From Acidimicrobiales bacterium (GTDB lineage: Bacteria > Actinomycetota > Acidimicrobiia > Acidimicrobiales > MedAcidi-G1): 64,000 nt of DNA. The notes under the pieces are model-generated. The model saw only the letters and a list, made by a program, of their open reading frames with translations. It ran no database searches and was not told where the DNA came from. Below are positions 15,649-23,940 of the stretch, piece by piece. Position 1 is the stretch's first letter. The number at the start of each line of letters is the position of its first letter. The position numbers and the translations under genes were made by a program. The stretch is from positions 1 through 64,000 of the forward strand of contig JAKURY010000011.1 in NCBI GenBank assembly GCA_022452145.1, written 5' to 3'.

Positions 15649-17085
15649 TCAGCCCCGCTCTGTCAGGTCGTACTCGGCCATGAAGTACGGGGTATCGGGA
15701 TCGAAGTTCGTGAGGGTGACGGGACCCGTCACCCGCCCGACCGGTCGGACGCCGGCGCCCACGACATCCGTGGCGTCATCGCCCAGGTCGGCCCGACCGC
15801 CATCGATCAGGGCAAGCAGGTCGGCCACCACCTCCGGCTGCTCGTCGAGTACGTCATGGCGCTCGCCTATGTCAGTCTCCAGGTCGTAGAGCCGGAACCG
15901 CTCGTCGGTCCACTTGCGGACGTGGAGTTTCCAGCGACCGAGGCGAACGGCCTCGATGTTGCCTCCCAGGATGTAGAAGAAGGGCCTCGTCCCGGGGCCA
16001 TCGCCCCCGGAGAGCAGCCCTCCCAGGTCCCGACCGTCCAGCGTCCTGTCGTCCGGGACCGCCACCCCGCACCATCCGGCGATCGTGGGGTACAGGTCCA
16101 TGGCGTTGGCGACGTCGGCGACCACCCGACCCGATGGCACGGTGCCCGGCCAGCGGACGATGCAGGGGACCCGCTGGCCTCCCTCCCATGTCGTTCCTTT
16201 GGAGGCGCGCAGTGGGCCGTTGCTTCCGCCACCGTCGCGGATCAGGGCACCGTTGTCGCTCGTGAACACCACCACGGTGTCCTCGTCGATGCCAGCCGAC
16301 AGCAGTTCCGCCAGGAGGACGTCGGTGGACCAGTCGATGCAGTGCACTGCCGCGCCGTACCGGCCGTTCCGGGAGTCCTGCACGAAGCGGTCCCGGACGT
16401 AGATCGGCAGGTGGACGTACATGTGGGCCAGGTAGAGGAAAAACGGACGGTCGCGGTTGGCCCTGATGAATCGAACGGCGTCGTCGACGTAGCGCTCGGT
16501 CAGGGCTGCCTGGTCGGGCTGCTGCTCGACCACCTCGGCATCCAGCATCAGGGGTAGCGGAGGTCGCTCCTGCAGCATCGGGGCGTCGTCCGGCACCGGT
16601 GTGCCGAGCCGGGCCATGATCTCCCGGTACGGACGATCCTCGTCGGGCCACGCCTGCCGACCCATGTCGTTGCTGTACGGGAGCCCGAACCAGCCGTCGA
16701 AGCCGTGTCGCGTCGGCAGGAACTCGGGCTGGTCCCCACAGTGCCATTTGCCGATCAGGCGGGTGGCGTATCCGCCGTCCTGCAGGAGCCTCGCGATGGT
16801 GATCTCGTCGGGATGCAGCCCGTGGGCCTGCCCGGGGAAGAGAACCGGTGCGTTGTCGATGCTCCTGCCGCCGAAGCCGACCCGCAGGGGGTAGCTGCCG
16901 GTGAGCATGGCGGCCCTGCTGGGCGAGCAGACCGGAGAGGCCATGTAGAAGTCGGTGAACCTGACCCCGTCGTCGGCCATCCGGTCCAGGGCCGGGGTGT
17001 GGTGCTGCGTCGACCCGTAGCAGCCGAGGTCGCCGTAACCCAGGTCGTCGCAGTTTATGAGGATGACGTTCGGTCGACGGGCCAT
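15649..17085 (-). CDS. Sulfatase (type I, formylglycine-dependent)
   Basis: 478 residues, typical sulfatase length. Motifs: NVILINCDDLGYGDLGCYG (6-24) for the calcium site, Cys53 in VCSPSRAAMLTG for formylglycine, IGKWHCGD, SDNGALIRDGG and KGTTWEGGQRVP. It resembles the N-acetylgalactosamine/arylsulfatase A class more than the large AtsA class at 7419. No signal peptide is seen with this start, chosen because GGAGG lies 4 bases before ATG 17085. Substrate is unknown; a sulfated polysaccharide or aryl ester are both possible. It is divergent from the DDN-family gene across a 129-base region. Confidence 0.9.
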   Translation of the reverse strand: MARRPNVILINCDDLGYGDLGCYGSTQHHTPALDRMADDGVRFTDFYMASPVCSPSRAAMLTGSYPLRVGFGGRSIDNAPVLFPGQAHGLHPDEITIARLLQDGGYATRLIGKWHCGDQPEFLPTRHGFDGWFGLPYSNDMGRQAWPDEDRPYREIMARLGTPVPDDAPMLQERPPLPLMLDAEVVEQQPDQAALTERYVDDAVRFIRANRDRPFFLYLAHMYVHLPIYVRDRFVQDSRNGRYGAAVHCIDWSTDVLLAELLSAGIDEDTVVVFTSDNGALIRDGGGSNGPLRASKGTTWEGGQRVPCIVRWPGTVPSGRVVADVANAMDLYPTIAGWCGVAVPDDRTLDGRDLGGLLSGGDGPGTRPFFYILGGNIEAVRLGRWKLHVRKWTDERFRLYDLETDIGERHDVLDEQPEVVADLLALIDGGRADLGDDATDVVGAGVRPVGRVTGPVTLTNFDPDTPYFMAEYDLTERG

Positions 17086-17107
17086 CGTGCCTCCGTGGTC
17101 GAAGCGA

Positions 17108-17123
17108 TTGTCGTGGCTGACAA
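17108..17123. promoter_or_regulatory. Inverted repeat in sulfatase/DDN divergent region
   Basis: Arms ttgtc and gacaa are separated by 6 bases. It lies 22 bases before the sulfatase start and about 90 bases before the DDN gene. Arms are short, so chance is possible; an operator is a weak inference. Confidence 0.25.
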
Positions 17124-17214
17124 CCTCGACGGCCCAACCGGGACCCGGATGCCGGTTCGGGCCATGGCCGCCGGGTCGGGTCGAGACCATTCGGCGGGGC
17201 TACGGTCGGCGGCC

Positions 17215-17736
17215 ATGACGAACGAATCCAGCCAGGAATCCAGCCAGAAGGGGCTCAGCCAGAAGGTGGAGATGGAATGGGAGACGCCGTCCCATGACCA
17301 GATAATCGAGATCTCGCGGGGACACGTCATGGGCATGGAGATGTCCGACGACGATGCGGTCTGGTGCGTCGCAGGAATGCACCACGTGTTGCTCCACACC
17401 ATCGGACGACGGTCCGGCGATGAGCACAAGGTGGCGTTGCCGTTCTGGCGGGACGCCGACGGGCACCGGATCGTTGTGGGTTCGTTCGCCGGTTCCACGA
17501 GCGACCCGTCGTGGGTCCTGAACCTGCGGAACCGTGAGGCCAATCCCCGGGTGAAGGTCCGGATACAGGGTGGCATGTTCTGGTCCGAGCACGTGGTGCT
17601 CGACGGCGGCCCCGAGCGTGACGCCCTGTGGGCAGCCCTGCTTGAGGACCGGGCCTGGTACGCCGACTACCAGGCGAAGACGGATCGGGTGATTCCGTTG
17701 GTCCGGCTGGCCGAAACCGAGGCCATCACGGACTGA
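17215..17736 (+). CDS. DDN/nitroreductase-family deazaflavin (F420)-type protein
   Basis: 173 residues. The core matches the F420-dependent DDN split-barrel family: VLLHTIGRRSGDEHKVALPF, then DGHRIVVGSFAGSTSDPSW and NLRNREANPRVKVRIQGG, the three blocks that hold the deazaflavin. The first 30 residues are a Ser/Gln/Lys-rich tail without similarity. Family members reduce quinones or nitro compounds with reduced F420; some may bind FMN. No F420 synthesis gene is nearby. ATG 17215 begins the tail; internal starts are also possible. It is convergent with the TauD gene at 17762. Confidence 0.82.
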   Translation: MTNESSQESSQKGLSQKVEMEWETPSHDQIIEISRGHVMGMEMSDDDAVWCVAGMHHVLLHTIGRRSGDEHKVALPFWRDADGHRIVVGSFAGSTSDPSWVLNLRNREANPRVKVRIQGGMFWSEHVVLDGGPERDALWAALLEDRAWYADYQAKTDRVIPLVRLAETEAITD

Positions 17737-17761
17737 TCCCGGTCGGCCGGGACCGGGACCG

Positions 17762-18682
17762 TTACAGCCCGTACCGGTCCGGTACAGGTCCGGCCAGCCG
17801 GCCGATTGACATCCGTAGCGGCGACGGTGGCGGTTCCTCGCCGTCGGAATCGAAGAACGGTCGGTCGCCCTGCACCGTTACCCGGTGGCCGCGCCGCTCG
17901 TCAGGCCAGTAGTCCCAGATGGCGAAGTGCTGGACCCGGCGGTTATCCCACAACGCCACGTCGTTGCGTTCCCAGCGGAGGCGAATCTGGAACTCTGGCC
18001 GGGCGCAGTGTGCATGGAGGTGGGACAGCAGGTCGTCGCTCTCGGCCTCATCCAGGCATTCGATCCCCACGGTGAAGGAAGGGTTCACGAAGAGGCTCCG
18101 CCGGCCGGTCTCGGGATGGGTCCGGACCACCGGGTGGAGCGCCTGGGGATAGGCGGTGCCCTCATCGACGGCACCCCTGTCGGCGTAGCGACCCCGGTAG
18201 ACGTGCTCCGAGCCGTGGCGGGCCGACAGGCGGCACAGGCGTTGCCGCAATTCCGGTTGGAGGGTGGCGTAGGCGGCCTCCATGTCGGCGAAGAGGGTGT
18301 CCCCGCCGCCCCCCGCGGGCAGCACGTGGACCTGGAGCATGGTGGCCGACGGTGGCTCCTCGTCACAGGAGACGTCGGAGTGCCAGCCGTTGCCGTTGGA
18401 GATGGGGGAGTCGCGGTGCGTCCGGATGAGGAACACGGCCGGGTTCTCGTGTTCGGCGGGGGCCGCCGGATGCTCGTGGAGTGGCCCGAGGCGTAGGGCG
18501 AACTCCACCTGGGCCGCTGCTGCCATCGTCGTCTGCTCCCTGAACACCAGCACGCCATGGTCCAGGAACGCCCGGTGGAGGATGGCGAATCTGGCGTCGT
18601 CGACGCCCTCGGCCAGGTCGATCCCCCGGACCTCTGCACCCAGCACCGGCGTGACCGGCGTGATGGTGATCCCGTGTGTCAT
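17762..18682 (-). CDS. TauD/TfdA-family 2-oxoglutarate-dependent dioxygenase
   Basis: 306 residues, normal for TauD (about 280-300). Iron ligands are His101 and Asp103 in WHSDVS and the distal His266 in RRGHRVTV, with the 2-oxoglutarate-binding Arg shortly after. Family blocks GVLVFREQ, VVRTHPETGRRSLFVN and ALWDNRRVQHFA are present. It couples oxygen and 2-oxoglutarate to hydroxylation of a small substrate such as a sulfonate, aryloxyacid or trimethylamine compound; specificity is unknown. Its ATG overlaps the stop of the SMP-30 gene by ATGA, so the two are translationally coupled and probably work on the same substrate. Confidence 0.9.
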   Translation of the reverse strand: MTHGITITPVTPVLGAEVRGIDLAEGVDDARFAILHRAFLDHGVLVFREQTTMAAAAQVEFALRLGPLHEHPAAPAEHENPAVFLIRTHRDSPISNGNGWHSDVSCDEEPPSATMLQVHVLPAGGGGDTLFADMEAAYATLQPELRQRLCRLSARHGSEHVYRGRYADRGAVDEGTAYPQALHPVVRTHPETGRRSLFVNPSFTVGIECLDEAESDDLLSHLHAHCARPEFQIRLRWERNDVALWDNRRVQHFAIWDYWPDERRGHRVTVQGDRPFFDSDGEEPPPSPLRMSIGRLAGPVPDRYGL

Positions 18683-19545
18683 GGGAGGCCGGCTCCGGGG
18701 TGTTCCACGAGGGTCGTCCAGATGCAGCCGTCACCGGAACCCGCCCGGTCGGATCCGGCGCCCGGGGCGGTGACGATGAACAGGGTCTGTCCGTCGTCGC
18801 CACCCAGGGTGCAGGCGTAGGCCGGCTGGGGTGTGGGCATGCGATCCGTGACCGTGCCACCCTCGAGTACCCGGACTACGCCGGACCCGGCGGCGTCGGC
18901 GAACCAGATTCCCCCGCCGGAGTCGAGGGTGCACCCGTCGGGGGCGGTACCTGGCACCGACGCCCACTCGCGACGTTCCCCGGGTCGCCCGTCGGCATCC
19001 AGAGCGAAGGCGGAGAACCTGGCCCCGAAGGTCTCGGCGACGATGAGCGTGTCGCCGTCGGGAGTGATCACCGAGCCGTTCGGGAAGAGCAGGTCGTCCG
19101 GACCCGGTTCGACGGCGCCGTCCTGCCCGATGACGGCGAGGGTGGCGGACCGGGGATGGCCCCGGTCATGCTCGATGTCCCATCCGAAGTTGCCCACATA
19201 GGCGGTTCCGTCGGCGGCCACGACCATGTCGTTGCAGTGCCAGGTGGCGATCTCCGAGAGGTCGGCGTGGACGGTGACATCGCCGTCCACTACGCGAAGG
19301 ACCCGTCGCGTCGTCATGGCGACCACCAGGAGCGAGCCGTCCGGCAGCCAGCCCAGGCCCGACGGCTGCTCCGTGCCCAGGTCCAGGATGGTCTCGCGTT
19401 CCCCGAGAGCAGATACCGCGTACACGCGGCTCTGGTAGAAGTCGCTGTACCAGAGGCGCCCGTCGTGCCAGCGGGGCCCCTCACCGAAGTCGAGGCCGTC
19501 GACCAGCAGCTCAAGTTCCGACACGATGACCTCCGAGGCGTCCAT
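18679..19545 (-). CDS. SMP-30/gluconolactonase-family lactonase
   Basis: 288 residues, normal for SMP-30/regucalcin. Six-bladed propeller pattern with the metal-site Glu22 in DFGEGPRW, the Asn of WHCNDMVVAADG and the Asp of APDGCTLDSGGG, matching the three metal ligands of the family. It should hydrolyse a sugar or other lactone with a divalent metal in the cytoplasm. The frame stays open upstream, but the family start at ATG 19545 is clear. Coupled to the downstream TauD gene by a four-base overlap and divergent from an MFS transporter, suggesting a small uptake-plus-catabolism unit for an unknown compound. Confidence 0.9.
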   Translation of the reverse strand: MDASEVIVSELELLVDGLDFGEGPRWHDGRLWYSDFYQSRVYAVSALGERETILDLGTEQPSGLGWLPDGSLLVVAMTTRRVLRVVDGDVTVHADLSEIATWHCNDMVVAADGTAYVGNFGWDIEHDRGHPRSATLAVIGQDGAVEPGPDDLLFPNGSVITPDGDTLIVAETFGARFSAFALDADGRPGERREWASVPGTAPDGCTLDSGGGIWFADAAGSGVVRVLEGGTVTDRMPTPQPAYACTLGGDDGQTLFIVTAPGAGSDRAGSGDGCIWTTLVEHPGAGLP

Positions 19546-19580
19546 CGCAGGCGGCGTGTTGCAGCCGCCGGCCACTTGTG

Positions 19581-19607
19581 TGCACCGCCGACCATACGGC
19601 CGGTGCA
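19581..19607. promoter_or_regulatory. Inverted repeat between SMP-30 and MFS genes
   Basis: Arms tgcaccg and cggtgca, seven bases each, surround a 13-base spacer that itself contains ccg...cgg. It lies 36 bases upstream of the SMP-30 start and 55 upstream of the MFS start, a suitable place for a regulator controlling both divergent transcripts. No regulator gene is adjacent, so the binding protein is unknown. Confidence 0.4.
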
Positions 19608-19623
19608 GGTGTTTGGAGAAGGT

Positions 19624-19644
19624 GGGCCTCGAGGTGGGAGGCCC
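19624..19644. promoter_or_regulatory. Second inverted repeat just upstream of the MFS gene
   Basis: Arms gggcctc and gaggccc with a 7-base spacer, 18 bases before the MFS ATG. It could be an operator or a 5' mRNA hairpin that covers the ribosome site region; the sequence alone does not decide. Confidence 0.35.
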
Positions 19645-19661
19645 GTCTAGCCTCCGTCCGA

Positions 19662-20867
19662 ATGGGCTTCCGATCACTCTCGCCCCACGTCTGGCCCATC
19701 TACGCACCGTGGATGGCGGCCAGCCTCGGTATGAGCATTTTGCTCGTGGCTCTCCCCATCTGGCTGCTCGGTGGGGGATACGGGTACGTGGCGACCAGCG
19801 TGGTGGTCGGCGCAGGAGGTGCCGGGGCCGCGGCCGGTGCGTGGCTTGTCGGCCGCTCGACCGACCGCTGGGGCCCGGCGCGGGTGGCCACCGGGTCACT
19901 GTCTCTGATGGTCGTCGCCTCGGCCACCATGGCCCTCGTCGGACACGTTCTCGTGCTCGGGTTGGGCCACTTGGCGTTCGGCGTCGGTTCCATAGGGGTG
20001 ATGCTCTCCCGCCAGGCTGACCTGACCCGCCGCATTCCCGTGTGGCTACGGGGGCGGGCCATGTCCATGATGGGTGGCTCCATGCGCCTCTCGGTCCTCG
20101 TCGGAACCGCATGTGGGGGAGTGCTGGTCGACTTGGTGGGCGGCCGGTGGACCATCGCGGCGGCAGGCCTAGGAGCGGCGATCGGGCTTCCGGCAGTCAT
20201 CCCGACCGCTCGTCGGCCGGAGCGGGAGGTTGTGCCGACCGGTGCGGGCGGACCGGGACTGGCGACCGTGGTCCGTAACGAGACTCGACCGTTGCTGGCG
20301 GTCGGCGTGTTCGGAGCGCTGGCCATGGCAGCCCGGGAGGGACGGATGGTCATACTCCCGCTGGTCGGGGTGGCCCTGGGTCTCCGCCCCTCGGCGATCG
20401 GTGCACTCGTGGCCGCCGGTTATGCGGCGGACCTGCTCCTTTTTCCGGTGTCGGGATACGTGATGGACCGCCTGGGACGCCTGGCGGCCATGGTCCCGGC
20501 CTACGGCCTCCTGGCCGCCGGGTTCCTCCTCCTGGCATCCGCCGACACCTCGGCCGGTGTGCTGGTTGCTGGGGTGGTGATGGGGGTGGGCAATGGCCTC
20601 AGCTCGGGTTCCCTGTTCACCCTCGGAAGCGACGTGGCGCCCGTGGAGGGAACCGCCTCGTTCCTGGCGGCCGTCTCGGTACTCATTGACACGGGACGGA
20701 TCATGGGCCCGTTGCTGGTCGGCGTAGTGGCCGACGCACTGGGCCTGGGGGCTGCGGCTGTCGCTCTCACGGTCGTCATGGTCGCGGGCGTGCTGTGGCT
20801 CTTGACCGTGGTGGGGGAGACCTCGGACCGGTCAACGGGTGTCGGTACGGGTAGCTCCGGGTCGTAG
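19662..20867 (+). CDS. MFS transporter
   Basis: 401 residues with about twelve hydrophobic segments and the MFS loop pattern GRSTDRWGPARVATG after the second helix, plus VMDRLGRLAAMVP in the second half at the equivalent place. The first 12 residues are short and positive, as expected for an inside N-terminus. The protein has the size of small-molecule or drug efflux MFS carriers. Substrate is unknown; divergent placement from a lactonase and dioxygenase suggests uptake or export of their substrate. Start ATG 19662 was chosen; the frame is open upstream but that part does not look like a membrane protein. Confidence 0.88.
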   Translation: MGFRSLSPHVWPIYAPWMAASLGMSILLVALPIWLLGGGYGYVATSVVVGAGGAGAAAGAWLVGRSTDRWGPARVATGSLSLMVVASATMALVGHVLVLGLGHLAFGVGSIGVMLSRQADLTRRIPVWLRGRAMSMMGGSMRLSVLVGTACGGVLVDLVGGRWTIAAAGLGAAIGLPAVIPTARRPEREVVPTGAGGPGLATVVRNETRPLLAVGVFGALAMAAREGRMVILPLVGVALGLRPSAIGALVAAGYAADLLLFPVSGYVMDRLGRLAAMVPAYGLLAAGFLLLASADTSAGVLVAGVVMGVGNGLSSGSLFTLGSDVAPVEGTASFLAAVSVLIDTGRIMGPLLVGVVADALGLGAAAVALTVVMVAGVLWLLTVVGETSDRSTGVGTGSSGS

Positions 20868-20877
20868 GTTCCGAACC

Positions 20878-20934
20878 ATGGAGGTTCTGCCCACCCCGGA
20901 GTACCTCGACTTCGCTGTGGCGGGCGGGTCCTGA
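20878..20934 (+). other. 18-codon open frame between MFS and monooxygenase genes
   Basis: An ATG at 20878 opens a frame of 18 codons ending at a TGA just before the ATG of the FAD monooxygenase. The peptide would start MEVLPTPEYLDF. It could be a leader peptide, the remnant of a lost gene, or chance. There is no ribosome site that argues strongly for translation. Confidence 0.2.
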
Positions 20935-20936
20935 GA

Positions 20937-22199
20937 ATGGGTCGCTCCATCCTGATCGCCGGTGGTGGCATAGGTGGGCTGGTCGCGGCGCTGTGCCTGA
21001 ATCGGGCTGGACACGACGTGACGGTCTTCGAGACCGTGTCCCAGCCACGGGAGTTGGGTGTGGGCATCAACTTGCTGCCCCATTCGGTGAGGGTGCTCCA
21101 CGACCTGGGTCTGGAGTCGGATCTGGCGGCCTCCGCGGTGGCCACCTCCGAGCTGCGGTTCTGCTCAGACGACGGTGTCCTGATCTGGTCAGAGCCCCGT
21201 GGTCTGGCTGCCGGCAATCCATGGCCCCAGTACTCGATCCACCGGGGGCGCCTCCAGATGGTGCTCCTCGATGCTGTACGCCGGACCCTCGGACCCGACC
21301 GAATCCTCACGGGCCACCACCTCGACGGCTTCGACCAGGACAAGGACGGGGTGCTGGCCCGGTTCGTGGATCGTCGTTCGGGCGTCCTGGTCGGTGAGTA
21401 CGAGGGGGAGGCCCTGGTCGGCTGCGACGGACTGCACTCGGCGCTGCGCCGCTCGTTCGTGTCCGACGAGGGTCCGCCCCGCTACTCGGGGCTGGTGCTC
21501 TGGCGGGGTGCCGTGGAGGCGCCGCCGTTCCTGGACGGAAGGACCATGTTTATGGCCGGCCACGACCGGCAGAAGGCCGTCGTGTACCCGATCCGCGGCC
21601 CCGTCGAACCCGGTGGCACCGTCCTCACCAACTGGGTGGCCGAGCGCCCGGTGGACGTCGACGTCGCCACCGCCGACTGGAATGCGGCGGTCGATCCCGC
21701 CGACATAGCCCCCTGGTTCGCCGACTGGGACTTCGGCTGGATCCACGTCGGCGAGCTCCTATCGTCCACCGAGGTTGCCTACGAGTTCCCCATGGTCGAC
21801 CGGGATCCGCTGGAACGGTGGAGCTACGGCCGGGCGACCCTGCTGGGCGACGCAGCCCATCCGATGCGGCCCAACGGGAGCAATGGCGCCAGCCAGGCAA
21901 TCCTGGACGGCGAGGCTCTGGCTGTCGCCCTGTCTGCCGACGTCGGGGTCGCCGCTGCGCTGGAGTCCTATGACGCGGACCGTCGGGAACCGACCAGCCG
22001 CCTCGTGCTCGCCAACCGCCAGGCCGGCCCAGAGCGGGTCATGCAGTGGGTGGAGGAGCGCTGCGATCGTTCCTGTCGCGACCGGCACACCTGCGTTCCC
22101 ACCGGTGAACTGGAGCACGAGGCGAACGCCTACAAGGAGCTGGCAGGTTTCGACCTGGCCACACTCCAGGCCCTGTCCCACGATCGAACCCCCACCTGA
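20937..22199 (+). CDS. FAD-dependent monooxygenase (aromatic hydroxylase type)
   Basis: 420 residues. N-terminal FAD site ILIAGGGIGGLVAAL (5-19), a middle DG motif at LVGCDGLHSALRRS, and the second FAD motif GDAAHPMRPNGSNGASQAI near residue 303. These define group A flavoprotein monooxygenases of the salicylate or 3-hydroxybenzoate hydroxylase kind, which use NAD(P)H and oxygen to hydroxylate an aromatic ring. The ring substrate is not readable. A YciI-like protein follows after 22 bases and is probably co-transcribed; a PcaD-like hydrolase lies next, on the other strand, so this corner may be an aromatic catabolism patch. Confidence 0.9.
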   Translation: MGRSILIAGGGIGGLVAALCLNRAGHDVTVFETVSQPRELGVGINLLPHSVRVLHDLGLESDLAASAVATSELRFCSDDGVLIWSEPRGLAAGNPWPQYSIHRGRLQMVLLDAVRRTLGPDRILTGHHLDGFDQDKDGVLARFVDRRSGVLVGEYEGEALVGCDGLHSALRRSFVSDEGPPRYSGLVLWRGAVEAPPFLDGRTMFMAGHDRQKAVVYPIRGPVEPGGTVLTNWVAERPVDVDVATADWNAAVDPADIAPWFADWDFGWIHVGELLSSTEVAYEFPMVDRDPLERWSYGRATLLGDAAHPMRPNGSNGASQAILDGEALAVALSADVGVAAALESYDADRREPTSRLVLANRQAGPERVMQWVEERCDRSCRDRHTCVPTGELEHEANAYKELAGFDLATLQALSHDRTPT

Positions 22200-22221
22200 A
22201 CGCCGAGCCGAGGAGTACCCC

Positions 22222-22494
22222 ATGCCCCACGTGATCCACGCCCTGGATCGAGCCGATGCCGGTGACCTCCGCGCTGCGACCCGGCCGGAGCACCTGGCCT
22301 ACGTCGGAGGCTTCGACGTCCTCTACGGTGGACCCCTGCTGGAAGACAACGGCCGGATGTGCGGTTCTTTGATCGTCCTGGACGTCGACTCCCGGGAGGC
22401 GGCCGAGGAGTTCGCGGCCGGGGATCCCTACGCCGTGGCAGGCCTGTTCGAACGGGTCACGATCACAGGCTTCAGGCCCATCCTGGGTACCTGA
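22222..22494 (+). CDS. YciI-like protein
   Basis: 90 residues, exactly YciI size. Starts MPHVIHALDRADAG and contains RPEHLAYVGGF, a YciI-type RxxHLxY block, then GPLLEDNGRMCGSLIVLDVDS and the terminal AGDPYAVAGLFERVTITGF typical of the family. YciI proteins have a ferredoxin-like fold with a conserved His/Asp pair; one related enzyme dehalogenates a chlorinated muconolactone, but most have no known role. AGGAG is 8 bases before the ATG. It most likely acts with the upstream monooxygenase. Confidence 0.85.
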   Translation: MPHVIHALDRADAGDLRAATRPEHLAYVGGFDVLYGGPLLEDNGRMCGSLIVLDVDSREAAEEFAAGDPYAVAGLFERVTITGFRPILGT

Positions 22495-22515
22495 GGGCGG
22501 CCCCGTGCTCACGTG

Positions 22516-23304
22516 TCAGTCGAGGCCGGCCAGGAAGTCCAGCATGGCCGGATTGACCACGTCGGGCGCTTCGAGGTTGCTGGTGTGGCCGGCGCCGGGC
22601 ACGACCACGAAGGTTGACGGTCCTGAGAGCGATTCCGATACGAGGCGCCCCCGCTCCAGTGGGATGGCCATGTCGGCGTCGCCGTGGAAGACGATGCTCG
22701 GACAGGTGATCTCCCCGAGGCGGTCGACGATCGAGTCCCGCTCGAAGAGGCAGTTCTTGGCCCCCACCCAGGCGGCGATCGGTTTGGAGGTCCACTTGCC
22801 CCGCCAGTAGCGGGCGTCGTCGTAGCCGGGGGCGAACAGGGTCATCTCGAGGGCGTCACCGATCTCGCCGGTCAGGCCCATGGCGCTTGCGGCGTCGAAC
22901 AGTCCCTGGTACTGCACCCGGTCCTCGTCGGAGAGGGTCTCGGCCTCGGTGTCGACTAGGACCATGGCCCGGACCCGCTCGGGGGCGGTGAGGGCGGCCC
23001 GCAGCGTCAGGAAGCCGCCCTGGGACATGCCGCCGAGCACCGCCCGGTTGATGCCAAGGTGGTCCATTAGTCCGAGCACGTCACCGGCAAGGTCCCAGTA
23101 GTCGAAGGGCTCGGTGTGAGCGGTCTGCCCCCAGCCCCGCTCGTCGTAGGTGACGACCCGCCATCCGGCTCCGCTCAGCGGTCCCACCTGGTGGACCCAC
23201 ATCTCATGGCCCATGGTGAAGCCGTGGCTGAGCAGGATGGCTGGCCCGTCGCCGCCGGTGTCCAGGTAGTGGATGGTCTGGCCATTCACGTCGGCAAAGG
23301 GCAT
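22516..23304 (-). CDS. Alpha/beta hydrolase (3-oxoadipate enol-lactonase-like)
   Basis: 262 residues. Serine hydrolase: nucleophile Ser94 in LGGMSQGGFL, acid Asp in HGDADMAIPL (209-211) and His240 in PGAGHTSN, with the oxyanion region LLSHGFTMGHEMW. The opening MPFADVNGQTIHYLDTGGDG is typical of the PcaD/enol-lactonase group, though esterases share it. AGGAGA lies 7 bases before ATG 23304. It is divergent from the marR gene, and the palindromes between them could control it. It contrasts with the three Asp-nucleophile hydrolases elsewhere in this window. Confidence 0.85.
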   Translation of the reverse strand: MPFADVNGQTIHYLDTGGDGPAILLSHGFTMGHEMWVHQVGPLSGAGWRVVTYDERGWGQTAHTEPFDYWDLAGDVLGLMDHLGINRAVLGGMSQGGFLTLRAALTAPERVRAMVLVDTEAETLSDEDRVQYQGLFDAASAMGLTGEIGDALEMTLFAPGYDDARYWRGKWTSKPIAAWVGAKNCLFERDSIVDRLGEITCPSIVFHGDADMAIPLERGRLVSESLSGPSTFVVVPGAGHTSNLEAPDVVNPAMLDFLAGLD

Positions 23305-23330
23305 GGCATGTCTCCTCTGGTGGATCATGT

Positions 23331-23354
23331 CGGTACGACTGGTCGACCGTACCG
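23331..23354. promoter_or_regulatory. Inverted repeat upstream of the PcaD-like hydrolase
   Basis: Arms cggtacg and cgtaccg are separated by 10 bases, and the self-complementary ggtcgacc (23341-23348) lies near the centre. It begins 27 bases before the hydrolase start on the minus strand, well placed for repression or activation of that gene by the adjacent MarR protein. The binding protein is inferred. Confidence 0.5.
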
Positions 23355-23409
23355 TCGGCAACGTTCTGTAGGTGAACCCGCAGTTTGGGAGCCGCGCAAC
23401 ACCAGGTAC

Positions 23410-23439
23410 CTTGCCAGCAAGATAGCATCGGAGTACCCT
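23410..23439 (+). promoter_or_regulatory. Probable marR promoter with overlapping operator
   Basis: The palindrome cttgc-ca-gcaag (23410-23421) has the ttgcNNgcaa form common for MarR-type operators. It overlaps a possible -35 box ttgcca (23411-23416), followed 17 bases later by taccct (23434-23439) as a weak -10 box. The marR ATG is 7 bases after that box, which would fit a leaderless transcript. Self-repression by MarR is the natural inference. The -10 match is poor, so the promoter call is tentative while the palindrome is clear. Confidence 0.5.
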
Positions 23440-23445
23440 CCGGAC

Positions 23446-23940
23446 ATGCCGACGGCGACCCTCGGGCTCCTCCTGACCCGCCTCGGGCGGCTGAACGAGC
23501 AGTTCCTGGCCGACCACCACCGACGACACTCCTGCACGTCGGCCGAGGCGGTGGTGCTGATGCTGCTGGCGAACAACGACGCCGAGGCAGTCAGCCCGAC
23601 GTTCATTAGGGAGTGGATCGTCCAGACCTCGGGTGGTCTCACCGCCACCCTGCGACGACTCGAGCGGCGCGGCTGGATCAAGCGCCTACCGGACCCGGCC
23701 GACGGTCGTGGTCTCCTGGTCGCCCTCACGGAGGCAGGATCCGCCGCACACGACCTCCAGTTCGACGACCTCGTCGACCGTTACAACCTGGTATTCGCCG
23801 ACATCGACGACGACGCCGGCCTGGCCGCCGTACGGGGCCTCATGCGGGGTTACGAGCGACTGCAGGGCATCGCGTCGAGCGCCTGGTGGAGGCACCATTC
23901 AGATCGGCACGCGCCAGGACCGGGGAGTACACGCCCATGA
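23446..23940 (+). CDS. MarR-family transcriptional regulator
   Basis: 164 residues, usual MarR size. The winged helix spans about residues 30-100: SAEAVVLMLLANNDAEAVSP, the recognition region VQTSGGLTATLRRLERRGWI and wing LPDPADGRGLLVALTEAG. The last 25 residues are polar and poorly structured. MarR proteins usually bind small phenolic or lipophilic ligands and repress neighbouring genes. The stop overlaps the ATG of the tauD gene by ATGA, so regulator and dioxygenase are translationally coupled. Two palindromes lie in the divergent region with the hydrolase, and it probably controls both sides. Confidence 0.9.
   Translation: MPTATLGLLLTRLGRLNEQFLADHHRRHSCTSAEAVVLMLLANNDAEAVSPTFIREWIVQTSGGLTATLRRLERRGWIKRLPDPADGRGLLVALTEAGSAAHDLQFDDLVDRYNLVFADIDDDAGLAAVRGLMRGYERLQGIASSAWWRHHSDRHAPGPGSTRP

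Noticed and set aside
19546-20112. Upstream extension of the SMP-30 frame
   Set aside because: The extra 189 codons are Arg/Pro-rich, overlap the MFS gene on the other strand, and the family starts at ATG 19545.
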